This document shows, one piece after another, positions 12,562 through 25,163 of a DNA stretch of 64,000 bases. The notes below the pieces were generated by a model. That model worked only from the letters and a program-made list of their open reading frames with translations. It was not told the origin of the DNA and made no database searches. This DNA comes from Serilophus lunatus. Lineage: Eukaryota; Chordata; Aves; Passeriformes; Eurylaimidae. The position numbers and the translations under genes were made by a program. The DNA is taken from NCBI GenBank assembly GCA_013399895.1, contig VXBA01002171.1, forward strand, positions 159,868 through 223,867. The letters run 5' to 3'. Position 1 is the stretch's first letter. Every line of letters starts with the position of its first letter.

Positions 12562-13980
12562 GTAAGTACATCCTGTATTGACAGCATTTGGTTGATCCTT
12601 CATAATAAAATGTGCATTCTACTGGTCTCTAATTGACCAGTCTGCTGACTGTCTGAAATTGCCTGGAGACAAAGAAATGAAAAGGGACAAATTAAGAGTA
12701 ATTATGTTAATAAAATGTAATGCAGTGTTGTCTATTATCTAGAAATACTGTCAGCATCAGGCAGAGGAGCAAGAAAGAATCCAAATTCCACAACTCAAAC
12801 CAGAAATGAAGGACTTGCTCTTTTTTAAACCAAACTTGCATTTGTTATGATTTTCATAATTTATAACCCTGGAAATTACCCTTGACATCCATAGACTGTC
12901 ATAATCTAAGTTTCCTAATATATTCTTTCCATAGATTTCTGCCCTACCCTTTCTGTGGTCCAAACAGGATTTCTGAAGGCACTGTGCTGATACCAGCAGT
13001 TTAATAAAGTGCCTGGACTTATTTCTGCTTTCTCTGAGGAATGTAGACATCAGTGGTTGCCTGGGTATGTTTGGATGCATGTGTGTGTTTAACATGATTG
13101 TACTGACCTTTCCACTTGGTCCTAATGAAAAAAATCTGATCATCATAAAGCAATTCTGAAAAATAGGTAAGAGCATGGATACCAAGCCTATATGAGCCAA
13201 CAGAATGGTTCATTCCCTGGCCCCTGTTTCAGGCATGCAAGTTCAGAATGAGTGAGCACAAAATATTAACCTTTTATGGTTAGCTATGTAATGAAGTGGA
13301 TCTTGTCTTGCTTCATTTTTGTTTGGCAGTACTATAAACATATTAAATTAAAATAATGTCCCAGCCAAGCCTTCTCTGATAGATTCCTGTTGGAATTCCC
13401 GTGGGGAGCAGCAGGGGGAGGGACATTGGGGCACAACTGCAAGGTTGCAATGCACAAGTCAAACCTTGATGGTTGAAAATAAGAAGTGATTTGATCTGTT
13501 ACAGATGCTTAAGAAGTGACATCCAGAAGATCTTCAGGGTAGCCAGTGACACAGAGAGCAGGAATGACTTGAGCTGGCATCTCCACCAGCTCACCTGCAA
13601 ATATAATCAGGAGCCTCAATTCGTCTAAAAGTAGTCTAACACATCCTCACTGCATTTCCACTCAGAGTGGTCCATCTGAGTAAAGCAAAGGAACACTAAA
13701 AGCTGGTAGGTGACAGCATCTGCTCAGCACATCCATGTGTGTCAAGCTCTGCAGACTGGTTGCCTTGCCATGGTTAGACATCTTGTTTTGAGATCCAAGC
13801 AGATTAACTGCTAAAAGCCTTTCCTTCCATTCATTTCTTCCATCTTCTATGTTACTCATATCAATTTTCTATACTCTTAACTCCTCAGATCTAAAAGCAG
13901 AGCACTGAACTCACAGCACTGCTTTCTGATTTTTCATAAACAAGGCTAACAGTACTAATCACTGTGGAATTTATTTTTCC

Positions 13981-14023
13981 TTGGTTTGTTTGGTTGGTTG
14001 GTTTGGTTTGGTTTTGTTTTTTT
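13981..14023 (+). repeat. G/T-only low-complexity tract (TTGG/TTTGG)
   Basis: About 43 bp contain only T and G, made from irregular TTGG and TTTGG units and grading into a T run. It is a simple repeat. The GG pairs are too short for a classic three-tetrad quadruplex, though a two-tetrad form is possible. Confidence 0.9.
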
Positions 14024-14293
14024 CTTTTCCTGAAAGCCAAAGAATTTGCACCTTCAGAGATTTGGTTAGGAGGCATATTATGTGATTTAAATGTAATGTG
14101 TAAATAGAAAAGGTTTGGGACAAGGGAGGGGGAAGGGATAAAGACTACATCTCTCTGCATTGTAGAAGTTAAGAGAAAGGGGTCAGATGAAGCATGTGGA
14201 GTTACAGTGCTACAATATTGGGAAAATAAGGCAGTACAGAAAAGGAAAGAAAATTACAAGTCTAAAACCAACAGAAATGGATGTAATATGTAG

Positions 14294-14346
14294 CACAGAT
14301 GATATACGTACACAGATAATATAGGTACACGCAGTATACATACGTA
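14294..14346. repeat. Degenerate tandem repeat, three units of 17-19 bp
   Basis: Three adjacent units begin CACAGAT, CACAGAT and CACGCAG (14294, 14311, 14328) and end ACGTA, AGGTA and ACGTA. The first two are 17 bp and the third 19 bp. Each is RY-alternating toward its end. It looks like a small, ageing minisatellite seed. No function is implied. Confidence 0.7.
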
Positions 14347-17300
14347 CAAAGGTCTTATTAAAAACTACAAATATTTTCTTGTTTCACTTCCTGCTATTGC
14401 CCAAAAAATAGAATGGCTCTATCTCTCTTTGTCAATAAATCATATTAAGGTCACTCTGAGGAGCAGCAGAATATAAATGTCTTGTATGCAAAAATCAAAC
14501 TATGTTTGGGGTATAAATGTGATACAAATGCCAACCAAAATCTGCTTAAAAGAGAGAAATGAAGTACTGGTGCATTAGATTCCACATTTTTTTTACAGAG
14601 AGGAAGTTACTGAAATCTACTTCTCCCTAAACTATCTGTTCCCAAGCTTTAAACATTCAATAACTTCTCAGCCAGGGAATGTGCACATTTTTTTCCCTTT
14701 CCCTCTATTTTCCCTATGCCTTATCATGTGCTAAATATATTATTGCAACACACTAGTTACTTTGGTCCACAGTTCTGAAAAAAGGCTCTAGGAATCTCAT
14801 GATAAATCACTAATCAGAATAAACTGGTTGTCTATTCTGGATTCTTTTTTGTAGGATTAAAATAAAAGCCCAAAAGATAAGCTCTGAAAACAAATCCGAG
14901 TGTGTTACTTCTCAAAAGGCCATAGGTTTTCACCTTCTATCTGTGCATTTTGGGTTTTCTTCCAAGTCTTCTGTACAAATAGTAAAAGCTGCATTTCTCT
15001 CAGTTGTGGGACAGCCACCTCAGAATATACTTTTCAGATTATAACTTGTGTTTCGTTTGAAGTTGTGATGGACTGTGTATATCTTCCCTCAAACCAATAA
15101 GTCACTTTTGTGACCTACTGAAGCAAGACATCTGCACTACTCTGCACTTTCGTTTCCAACAGACTCATATTTAGCCTGGTCGAGTTGATATATAGGAGAG
15201 AACATTTTGGGACAGATAAACCATGAATAATTCCAGACCTTCAACTACCACAAACACCTTCTTTTGGCATCCTCCTTCTCAGCACCTTTTTTTCTTTTTT
15301 AAATTAGTCAATGGATGCCAGATTGGGGTTATGGACTTAATTAATTTTATGTCTGTGACATGCTCACTGAATAATTATACCAAGCTGTGCACTATTAGAT
15401 AATTATTTTTGGTCCTCAAAAGAGGAATTCAATTTATTTAAAATTATTTTAGCTCCTCCAGAAAGAAAGATATTGTTTCCCTTCAAAAAGCTATCAAACT
15501 AAGTGAAAAAGCAACTTCATTCTGGTAATAAAAACTATGGCACTGAAGTGGTTACAAACCATTTTGTTCAACCAGACTATTTACAAGTAGCAACAGGGTA
15601 TCTGTTTCCTGTCATCTCCATCATATATCTTGAGGCAGAGAGATTGGAGCCCAATTACAGCCTGATATCTAATCAATACACACCTTATTCCTAGAGCAGG
15701 AAGTAAAGGAGGAGGCCCCTGGGAGCCAGAGTTCAAATTACTCCGCTGTCGATTCCAGATAGCAGCTAATGATAGGATATATTTCTGGAAAGGGGGGCGG
15801 GTGGGAAGGGCAGCACAGTTTAATGGGATTGTTAATACAAGGAACACATATGTATTTTAATTTAGACATCTGCTGCTGAATTCCAAAAACCCTACGCAAA
15901 AAAATGACCCAATTTACTGTTCACTCTGATAGTTTTTGGGACTTAACTTTGCTAAAATAAACCATGCAAGTGATAAGCTTAGTCCAAAATCTTTAAAGGA
16001 GATTTGTAAGCTATGTTTGGTTAGATTCCTGCTCCTGTCCACCTTTTTAGTTGCTTTTTCATGAAGGAGGATTTACTTTCCTATAGATACAGACTTTATA
16101 GTTGTCTAGAGACTTTGATCCCAGCCAGTGAGTATTTCCCTTTCCCAGCGGACCAGTTAAACTTACTCTGTTGAGTGCATGGACCCACCAAGCCAGTTCT
16201 TGCACTTAACTGAAGACAGCTGTCCATTGACTCTTTGGGAAGACCTTAAAAAGATTCATCTTGAGACTATCTGTCCCTGAGCATCTAATTTTGTCAATTA
16301 GCCAAAAAATAAACCCTCCTACTTACCTATTACTTCATTATTATCATCTAAAAATCTGCCTTATGCATAGCAGTCTTTATGAAAATGGTGGGAATTTCTG
16401 CCTTCCAAGAATTACCCTAACTCAGAAATGTAAAGTATGAAGAGCAAATAGCCTGAATAATCAAACAAAGTCACATGCTACACTCAGTACTCCAAGAAAG
16501 AGAATGAAGCACAGGGGCATAATAAATCTTGTTAGTATTTAGCTTTCAAAGTGCTCTGGATGGCTGCCTGGTGACAAGGATTCCTTCTCAGTTTAATACA
16601 AGTTTGATTAGTCAGGAAAGCATTGTTCTTTTCTAAAGAACCAGACTACAAAACTTGCAGTAAACAACAGCAGGCAACAAAATTCTCATCCATGGTTTTC
16701 TGGTTGGAAGCACTGCAGGAGGCTCTTAAGGCTCCCAGCTGCAGCATCCTGCGCCCTGAGCAATGCAGGTAAATCCTCACAGGGACCAGATCGATGAAGA
16801 CCTTCAGTTTTCTAACTTAGCTTTCTACATGCCTAAATCTGGTCTTGGATCATGATATGCTTCTGTTCCTGACCTGACACACTTAGGTGAGTAATCCTTC
16901 CTCTATCCTGTCTTAACTATTTGTCCATCTTAACCACTTAATACAAATTCTTCCAGCCAGTGAGCACTGCAAATATATTTGTACAATACTTAGCAGAATT
17001 TCAGCTTGGGATTTCTTAGTCTGACTCAATAGTGCTATTGCTAGTACAGGGTTTCACATAAATGGGGCCCCGAGATTGCATGATACCTCTAAGTGCTGCT
17101 GTACTACAAATAAATAATTATATGATATACATAAATCTTGCATTTTTAATGCTGAAGTCCCATGAGACAGAAAAAAGATTTTAAACGAGACAAGAACTTT
17201 CTAATTATACTGCATGTTGATGATCTTGGAATAGGTACAAAAACCATTAAAGACTTCTACTTTTTTTCCCTGCCTCTTAAATAGGAAAAATCTTTTCATC

Positions 17301-18128
17301 AAACATAGATTGAAGCCAGTGATAATGTAACTCTGGCTTACTAAATAATAACAGTGCAGGGCTTTCTAAATAGCCTACTTCAAATAATGACTTATATTAT
17401 CCTAAATTCAAAAGCAAACAACTGGGGAGAAGGAAATCACTAAACAAAGAGCAATATTAAATTCCAGAGGGTGAATGTGTGCTACTAAAGGTGTGGTCTT
17501 AATGGAATTTGACCTATATCCATAATTTTGCTGTCACTCAGTGCCAACTCTCACAGCACAAAGACCGCAGATGAGCAGGGTGCGAGCAAAACAAGGAGCT
17601 GCCTGGAGCAGCAGACTCCTGCAGGGAACACAGGGATGACCCTGTTGCCTATTCCTGTATCATGAGCCCTGGACATCTGGGGCTGGCTGGCTGTCACTGC
17701 TGTTTTGGAAGAGAACAAGCTGTTGGATGGGACTGTTGCTCGGTGTGGGTTGGCCTCTCCAAGCAAGAGAAGTCAGATCCTCCAACATCCTTGCAGCAGC
17801 AACCCTACAGGCTCAGTCAGTCACCTCAAGCCTCTTCATGCTAAGTATTCAGGGCATGGAAACAAAGAGGTGGCGGTTACCTCCTGGGTCCATAGCCCCT
17901 GGGGGAGAAAATGAGATTAGGTTAGTAAGCTGCTGTTATCCCAGCTGAACTGTTGGATGAACTTCCAAAAATATCCTTGAACTGGCATTCTGCATACAGC
18001 TGTGTTTATGAAAGGCAGTATCATGTATGTAAATAAATTCAGATGCTGCTTGAGTTATTTTAAAACAATCAGTAGAACACTAATCATTTCATAGGCACAA
18101 TCTTATCCCAAGAAAGTGACAACTTCAT

Positions 18129-18149
18129 GTATATATATATGTATATATA
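18129..18149. repeat. (AT)n microsatellite, interrupted
   Basis: A run of alternating T/A steps is interrupted once by a GT step, about 21 bp in all. It is likely polymorphic in length. Confidence 0.85.
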
Positions 18150-18998
18150 GACATGTGCTAGAAGTTAAAGTTACTGTTACTTGCATCTCCGAACAGACTT
18201 TAAACAAGACGTAGACCTGTCTTACAGCCCTATGAAAAGCTACTTTTCTTTTCTGTGTGCTTTTCTTGCTGACAGAAGCTTTAAATATAGGAACCTAAAA
18301 GAATTCCTTAGCCAGTGCTCTGGGAGCAGCTCGTTTTGGGGTAGGCATTAAATGTGCCTCAGCAGCACATTGAATCCTTTGCACGAAGACCAAAGATTCC
18401 TCCAGTGCAACATATCAAAGGGCATAAAACGAGCACCAGTAGTATCCCAGCCCCCACCAGCATGCCGGTGTCCCATGGAGCCCAGGGCACATTCACAGGA
18501 TGCTCTCCTGGGCAGGGTGGGTACTTTGAACCCTGACGAGAAGGAGCCTGCTGCTGGGCCCCAGCCAGGAGGCACGTGTATCACACAGCTCCCTGTGTTT
18601 AAATCCATTAATTATCTCACAGTGTAAACAAATTGAGAGTACTGCGGTTACCTGCTCATGGGGAGATAATGCAGTTTAACCACTCTATTCTAACTCCATC
18701 ACTGAACACAAGGCTGGTTGCAGAAATATCTGAGTGAGATGAGGAGATGACAAGCATGTTTCCTGTCAGACCACAGGAGGTGGAGATGACACTGCCCCTC
18801 AGGTGGGCTAAGCGAAATTACAGATATCCCCTGGGCTGAGTCAACAGAGATGCTCCCTCTACCTTCAAGAGAGCAAGGACATCAGTTTAAGAGATCCTGA
18901 ACCTTGTACTCATTTTCCTAACATAGGCCACAAAATCAAAACTGTTCTTACTCTTAGCAGTTACACAGCCATCCCATGACATCTTCTATTTAACATTT

Positions 18999-19016
18999 AA
19001 AAAAAAAAAAAAAAAA
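18999..19016 (+). repeat. Poly(A) tract, A18
   Basis: Eighteen consecutive A residues follow AACATTT. No retroposed body or flanking duplication is seen. Confidence 0.9.
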
Positions 19017-22000
19017 GGTTCTAGACAGTGTCTCTGGGTACCCAAAATATAGAAATGAATATCTGGTTATTTCTCTATGACACAATATACCACATCAGAG
19101 GTCTGTCATTCAGGTGGCTGTTTTATTAAAACATTGTATATTATTCCCATTCATTTTTTTATTATTGGAGAACAATCTGGAACTGAGAGGGTATAATCTG
19201 TCATAGTCTATTATGTACTATGTTATCATCGTTTTGCCAGTGTTAGCCTCCAGAGATGGCATGTCTAGGAGTATGAATACTGACATTAATATTAGCTCTG
19301 GTTTCATTTACATTTTCCTTTTGGAGTCCTGCACAACAAGGTGAACTGGTTACACTGTGAGAGCTAGAGAGAATATGGCACATGTAACAAGGGTATATCA
19401 GTGGGAGATGGAAAAAGAGCTTAAACTTGCACGGTGAAAAAACTCAAGTCAATCTTGAATTTCATGTGTCAGCAATACAACATCTCTTTGGACACAAAAC
19501 AAAAGCTGGTGGCTAGCCAGTGTCACTACCATTAACCTCATCCTCATCTCAAGCATCCAAAGTAAAACTTAAAATAAGGCTTTTTATAGCACAGAGTTAC
19601 CCTGTAGAAGACTACAAAACTGCAGGATTACAAAGCATCGATGGCTATTGCAAAGTTCCCTCACAAATGCTAATGAATTGTTTTCTCTTTTTTCACTCCA
19701 ATCCTGTTGTTTAAAATGAAAACACATCACTGCTTTGTTTCTGAGCACTTTCTCCCTCAGTGCCCTCCATAAAGACTCGCTTGTGCACACTCTGGAATGT
19801 GCTTATTCCAAGACGTTTAATTGTCATTTCTTCCACCTTACATCAGAAGCCTGTCACATGCATTAATTAGGGCCATAAAAATATGCTTGAAAACCCTTCT
19901 ATTTAAATATAAAAGAGAGAGAAATGAGAACTGTAATTTCCAAGAATGACTAATGCCTTGCTGGAGTTAATTCTCTGGATTGATGGCCTGATTGCCAACA
20001 TGGCCAAGGTAAAGCATACGGTGAGACCTCTGACTGCTCGTCAACCAACACTGCCTTCCCTACTAACACTGAAATGACAATTTTTAATTGATATTTCCAA
20101 CTGTGAGTTTGATTTAAATGAAAGGCTTACTTGTGAAACAAACAACAAGCTGCCAATACACAGAGGAAGGGGAAATCAGGTCCAGCAAGGGAATTAGAGA
20201 TCATTTTGTGTGATTACAGGGGCAAAGCCACCACCAACTACAGCAGAAGCTCATGTGATGCATCATCTTCTCTCCAGCATCAGCTCCAAATGCCTCAGAG
20301 TAATACATAAGCAACCTGTACAGTGGATAAATTTTAACTCCATAAAGTTGCCATAAATGTAAATAAGACCCTTTCCTAGCCAGAAACCACAGGCTTGGTT
20401 GCCCTTTCACAGCAATATAAACGAGGAGTAACTTCATTTATAGCAGTGGTATTGCAGCAAGGATTTATTCTCTGAGGGTTGGGAGGCACAGCTGGAAAGA
20501 TGCACTGAGCTTAGAACAGTCCAACTTGTCCAACAAATGTTGTAAAACAGCTTTACTCCTCCAGTAGCATTGACATATCTGTGAAGAAGACCAGTACTTT
20601 CTTGCCTTAGAAAGGAGAGTTGGTGGCCAGGGCTTCCCAAGGACATTTATCTCCTTCACACTCACAGCCCACTGACACTCAGCTGGATTTTCTGTTCCCA
20701 CACAGAAAGAAGAAAATTGCATCACATCCTGTAATATTTTGGGTATTAAGATGCATTAAATTTTATTAGGATATCAAGACGTGCACAGCACAAGAAACAC
20801 TCATTTGCAGACTGGTAACTACATTGCGAGCACCGTCTATTTGACATTTCTGAGGCGACAGTGTAACTTGCTGAACTGAACACAAAGTTTTAAATTTAAA
20901 ACTTACATTTTCTTGTGTTGACATAGTCTTTCAGACTTGAGGGAATTCAATGCTTGACTTATATAGCCTTGAAAAAAGAAACATTATTTAAATACAAACT
21001 TAATTTATCTGGTAATAATAGCTTTTATTTTCACTGGGGGAAAATTCTGGTGTTTGTTCAGAGTGACCAGAGATCTATGTAAATCATGCTTGGGGAAAAT
21101 ACACAGACAATGAACCGCTTTCTGAAAAAGTAAATGAGATTCATATTAGTCCATCAACTGTATACACCGATTTAACCTGAGGGGTAAGTCAAGTGCATGT
21201 AGCAAATACCCCCACCAAAAAACTTCTTCCTTTTTCCAACATGTGAGTTTGTTTTCCTAATAGTAAGAGAAAGTCCAAGGAGATAATTAGAGTAAATGTG
21301 AAATATTATATCACTGCTATGGTAGAGGTAGTTTTTTAATTCCCACCAAGTTATCGTCCTCCAGCATAATGTACAGACAGCTGAACCTGACATCAGCATA
21401 TACTTGGGGTTTTTATTTCAATAACTCATAAATTTTAATACTCAGATCAGTCAAAGTGAGTTCTTTCAGGCAATTAATGCATAATTAGACTAAGATAATA
21501 ATATATTTAGTAGAATTCAAAAGTAATTTTTATAGAGAAATGCACACATTAAACACATATGGAACTGGAGGTGGGCCTAAACCCAGAAACAAGCATCCAG
21601 AAACCTCTCACTGTGAAAAATTCAAGGTATGGATCTGAATGTTGCTGCTGATCCCTCTCCCTCTGCAGTCTCGGACTATCCAAGTATGTGAGGTTCCAGC
21701 AGCCATCCGATGGAATATGGCTGTTTGCATGAGCAGTCTGATAGGTCCAGAATCGAAGTCCCCCTTCTGAAATTCCTCTCTTCCCCCCAGATAATGTCTA
21801 AAATCCAGACCAGATGTCTTAGGCCATGCCTCAATGATGCCTGCTTTCCCCGTTTTGTTTTACCTTTCATTTACTGCTCTATGCTAAACCTCAATAGACA
21901 TATTTGATAATAGAACATTTTATAATGCTTCATCTCATGAGAAATCTGAGATAGAATGAGATTGAGATGTCTAAGTTTGTATGTGATGTTTGTAACAGAG

Positions 22001-22401
22001 CTGAGAGTAGACTGAGTCACAGGCTCCTCTTTTCTCTCCCTACCAGCAGCGCTGTGTTTTTTCTTTACTTTGCCTTTTCTCATGCTTAAAATGGTTGTGG
22101 CTTATTGAGAGATTTAAGGAAGAAGCACAGGTCAATTTACATGTTTACTGAGAGACTGCAGTGTTTCTAGAAGACTCATACTTTGGAGCTATGTGCCACA
22201 CGATACTTTAAGATGCTGGAGGGATTACCTGATACGTAATTGGAGCACGTATTTGTCTGCCAAATAACTATTCCTTAATTTTTTTGTTAAAATACAGATG
22301 AAGATGGCAATATAAGTACAATGGTAGAAGCAAAGGTGATCTTACAAGAATTTTAGATTTATATGTATCCCTTCAACATCATCAGAACTTGTAGCAATGT
22401 C

Positions 22402-22419
22402 AAAAAAAAAAAAAAAAAN
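22402..22419 (+). repeat. Poly(A) tract, A17, ending in an unresolved base
   Basis: Seventeen A residues are followed by an 'n' at 22419 and then TTTGAT. The ambiguous base sits exactly at the end of the homopolymer, as expected from read slippage or a length disagreement in the assembly. The true run length is uncertain. Confidence 0.9.
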
Positions 22420-23456
22420 TTTGATAAAGGAGGACTTCTATGATCATCCCCATTCTAGATCATGGTGATGTTTAGGGTTCATTCGTGAAACAATCCATCA
22501 GTGTCAAATCAGATGTCACTCATGAGAAGGACAAGTCTTACAAGTGGCATCTGACTCCAGTGCTCCAGGATCCACACTCACAGAGGGGCTGTCTCTAGGT
22601 ACACACTCAGAGGTATTTTGCCCAGTGATGACTGATCACCATGAACCAGTCCTATGCACTAAAAGAAGATTGGATCAAGTCTGAAGTAAAGCCCAAAAGA
22701 CCCAGGGAACATATTCAACATCCAGTGCCACTGCAGTGACCAAGAGACAGCTTGAAGCTTCTATTAAAGAGGATTAAGACATATATGTTTTACTAAAAAG
22801 CAGTTGCAAAACAGATTCTAACTCTTTCTACAGTGGTCCATAATAGCCTGAATTTATTGTACTTTGGCCAATAAGGCTATCTTGATTTAACTAAGAAATA
22901 GACATTGGAGAGGAGCAATAATAGCTGGTAAGGAAATATCAACTTCATTTCATTTTCAGATGGTTATTTCCTATTCTGCTGTCAGATTTTACTCTGCTTG
23001 TGAAGTACATATTATACATTTTTTTTAATAAAACCATTGCAAAATTACCTATGGGCACAGAGAACAAATTAACAGGCTACTTAACTGAGCTCTTTTCAAG
23101 ATTCTTAGCATCAGCTGCACAGAGTGAAATAAGGAGGAATGTAAAGTTTCCCACTTTATAAGCCGTGAGACCATTTATCCTCACAGCTTGTTCAGAGCAG
23201 TAGTTAATTCTTAACCATTTTAAATAAATAAACATAAATGCATTAGCTTGGTTGCAGAACCACTGTAACCCAAACCAATGTCAAATTCAAGAAAAGGAAG
23301 AATTATTCCTTCTTTACTGCTTCAGAAGTCATAAACCTGGAATCTAAAGGATATCAAAATCCTTGGTGATGTCAGAGGACTTCAGGGACCTAAAAACTTC
23401 TGAGGATCCAGGATTTTGTTTTTACACTTTCATTTATATGCATAAGGACAGAGGCA

Positions 23457-23487
23457 GGGGCTGGGGGGGGGGAGGTTGGAGGAGGGG
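23457..23487 (+). repeat. G-rich tract, possible G-quadruplex
   Basis: G4 (23457-23460), CT, G10 (23463-23472), several GG pairs, then G4 (23484-23487). By splitting the G10 run this satisfies a four-run pattern of three or more G with loops of 2, 1 and 11 bases, so an intramolecular quadruplex is possible. It is a local compositional outlier in AT-rich DNA. Confidence 0.75.
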
Positions 23488-25078
23488 AAGTCATTAATTT
23501 ACTTGACCCTTCCAAACTCATGAAGAAATGCAAGCACCTTTCCTTTAATTGTACTTTTCGAGAATCATTTTGAAAGATCTTTTTCCCAGCTTTAGTCAGA
23601 TTGGCAGGCATTTTAGAACACAACCTTTCCCACTTTGATTTTTACTTTAACATCAGTTAATTTGTATTTGTTCTTCCTCCCCAATTTCACTAATGCCCTT
23701 TTTGTATACGTATATTTGTCCATTACAATCTACAGAACAATCACCCTAATTGATCTAGTGTTAACCTCTATCAGCTTAAGATCCAGACTGTTTTTATCTA
23801 TTGCTGGGTCCCAGTTGCAGCATTAATTCCCTATAGTGCTTACATCTGTCATCATTGCCACCAGGCCCTTTTACAAGCGGCACCCCGCTAAATAAATGCC
23901 ACTGCAAACCATCCTTACAAGAGGAGTGGAGGCTGCTGAAAAGCCCCCACTGTAACAGTTTAGTTTTACCTTGTGCCATATATAATGATAAATTTCATAC
24001 AGGTGTCACATTTTTTAGCTGGAGGTGGGGATTGATGGGGAGCAGTAGAATGATCCATCATCAGAGGCAGGTGGTACAGTATTGGAATTTCTGAAATCTG
24101 TTCCCAATCACATCCAGTGCTGGATGACTCAGTAACGACCCTATTTGCGATGCGTTACTGAAAATCAATGTGCCACATTCAAGGTCAATGTACTGTTAGA
24201 AAACTCCTTAAGCACTGATGGATGGATTGTGTTCATTCAGAATAAATGTGAGAAGAAAGCGACAGCTGAGCATCCCAATAGTTGTGTCAACTTTAAGAGA
24301 AGAGCTTCCTCCTGAAGAGAGAAACATGATTCTCTTGGGGATTACATCATTCCTTATTTCCTTTGTTCTTTCCCTTTTGAGCATTTAGGTAATTGTTTAA
24401 TGTATCTATCTTCGTGCAATTAGGAGACTTCAAAGTTTGAAAACAAATACTGATGAATAACAATTTTTATGGACTTCCTTGTATGAATAATATTCATCTT
24501 TATGAAAGACTATCGAAGTTTATAAGGATTAAGTAGACAAGAAGGGAAAACATTAGAAGAAGAAACTAAAGAGGTAGAGAAAAAAGCTTCTCTGCAAAGA
24601 GGTCTAAAGATAAAATCCCAAGCCAAAACATGGTCTTGATTTTTGTTATTATGGTAGTGAACAAGATACTTAGTGTCTTTACATATCTTTACATATTTTC
24701 CAACTCCTTAAATGGTTTTGCATAACTTTAAATGTTTAAATTAGCCAGGAGCTTGCCATGCATGGTAAAAAGATTTTCACTTATAAGAGATCCTTGCTTA
24801 TAAATAGTTATCTCACTTTTTCTTCTAGCAATGGGTTGGGATATCTCATTCAAATAGTTTTCTAAATATGAATTAACAGCACTTCAGAGATTCCTTCCAG
24901 AGGGATTCAGAAATTACACTCCTTTTCTTTCCTGAGAAATAATGACATTGTCTGTTAGTTGATGGGAGGAAAAAAGTAATCATCAGTTTCCAAAAGGAAA
25001 ACAGGATTGATAGCTCAAACAGGAAGGGGGGAAATTGTAATTTACCATGTGGTTCACCAGCAGCTAAATCTGTTCACT

Positions 25079-25163
25079 TGACACAATAAATGATGTCAGG
25101 CTTCCTCACCCACTGTGTCAACAAAATGGGTGTTGTCAAAAACATTAAGACATCTTATTGACA
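25079..25163. promoter_or_regulatory. Cluster of five TGTCA/TGACA cores (candidate TALE-type sites)
   Basis: The core occurs at 25079-25083 (TGACA), 25094-25098, 25116-25120 and 25134-25138 (TGTCA), and 25159-25163 (TGACA). This 5-mer and its complement should appear about 0.2 times in 85 bp by chance. TGACAG/TGTCA is the known core of MEIS, PREP and TGIF homeodomain proteins, so a homotypic enhancer cluster is one reading. Three of the five sites are followed or preceded by A rather than the G/C preferred in TGACAG, which weakens the match. Five core matches do not by themselves prove regulation. Confidence 0.25.

Larger units (their letters stand above)
9001..17500. other. Non-coding region, 9-17.5 kb
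   Basis: No gene is supported. The block holds a 16-bp tandem duplication at 9912, an isolated two-copy telomere-like word at 10194, an exon-like interval at 12448-12561, a G/T-only tract at 13981 and a degenerate three-copy tandem repeat at 14294. A stretch around 15336-15415 is rich in homeodomain-type cores (TTAATTAAT, AATTAT), which could mean an enhancer but is also expected in AT-rich DNA. I recognise nothing in 10.3-12.4, 12.6-13.9 or 15.9-17.5 kb. Confidence 0.75.
17501..25000. other. Non-coding region, 17.5-25 kb
   Basis: No gene is supported. Two locally GC-richer patches (about 17.55-17.92 and 18.30-18.60 kb) produce overlapping open frames on both strands that look like composition artefacts. 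The block also holds an AT microsatellite at 18129, poly(A) tracts at 18999 and 22402, and a G-rich tract at 23457. Two segments, about 19850-20110 and 24121-24320, have a texture seen in conserved non-coding elements. I recognise nothing in 20.2-22.3 or 24.4-25.0 kb. Confidence 0.75.

Noticed and set aside
12757..13200. Minus-strand open frame of about 147 codons
   Set aside because: It resembles no known protein, overlaps other open frames, and its length is within chance for AT-rich DNA of this size.
16713..16769. Short interval between CTGCAG and a GCAG/GTAAAT donor-like site
   Set aside because: The acceptor lacks a proper polypyrimidine tract and the interval is short. A chance pairing is likely.
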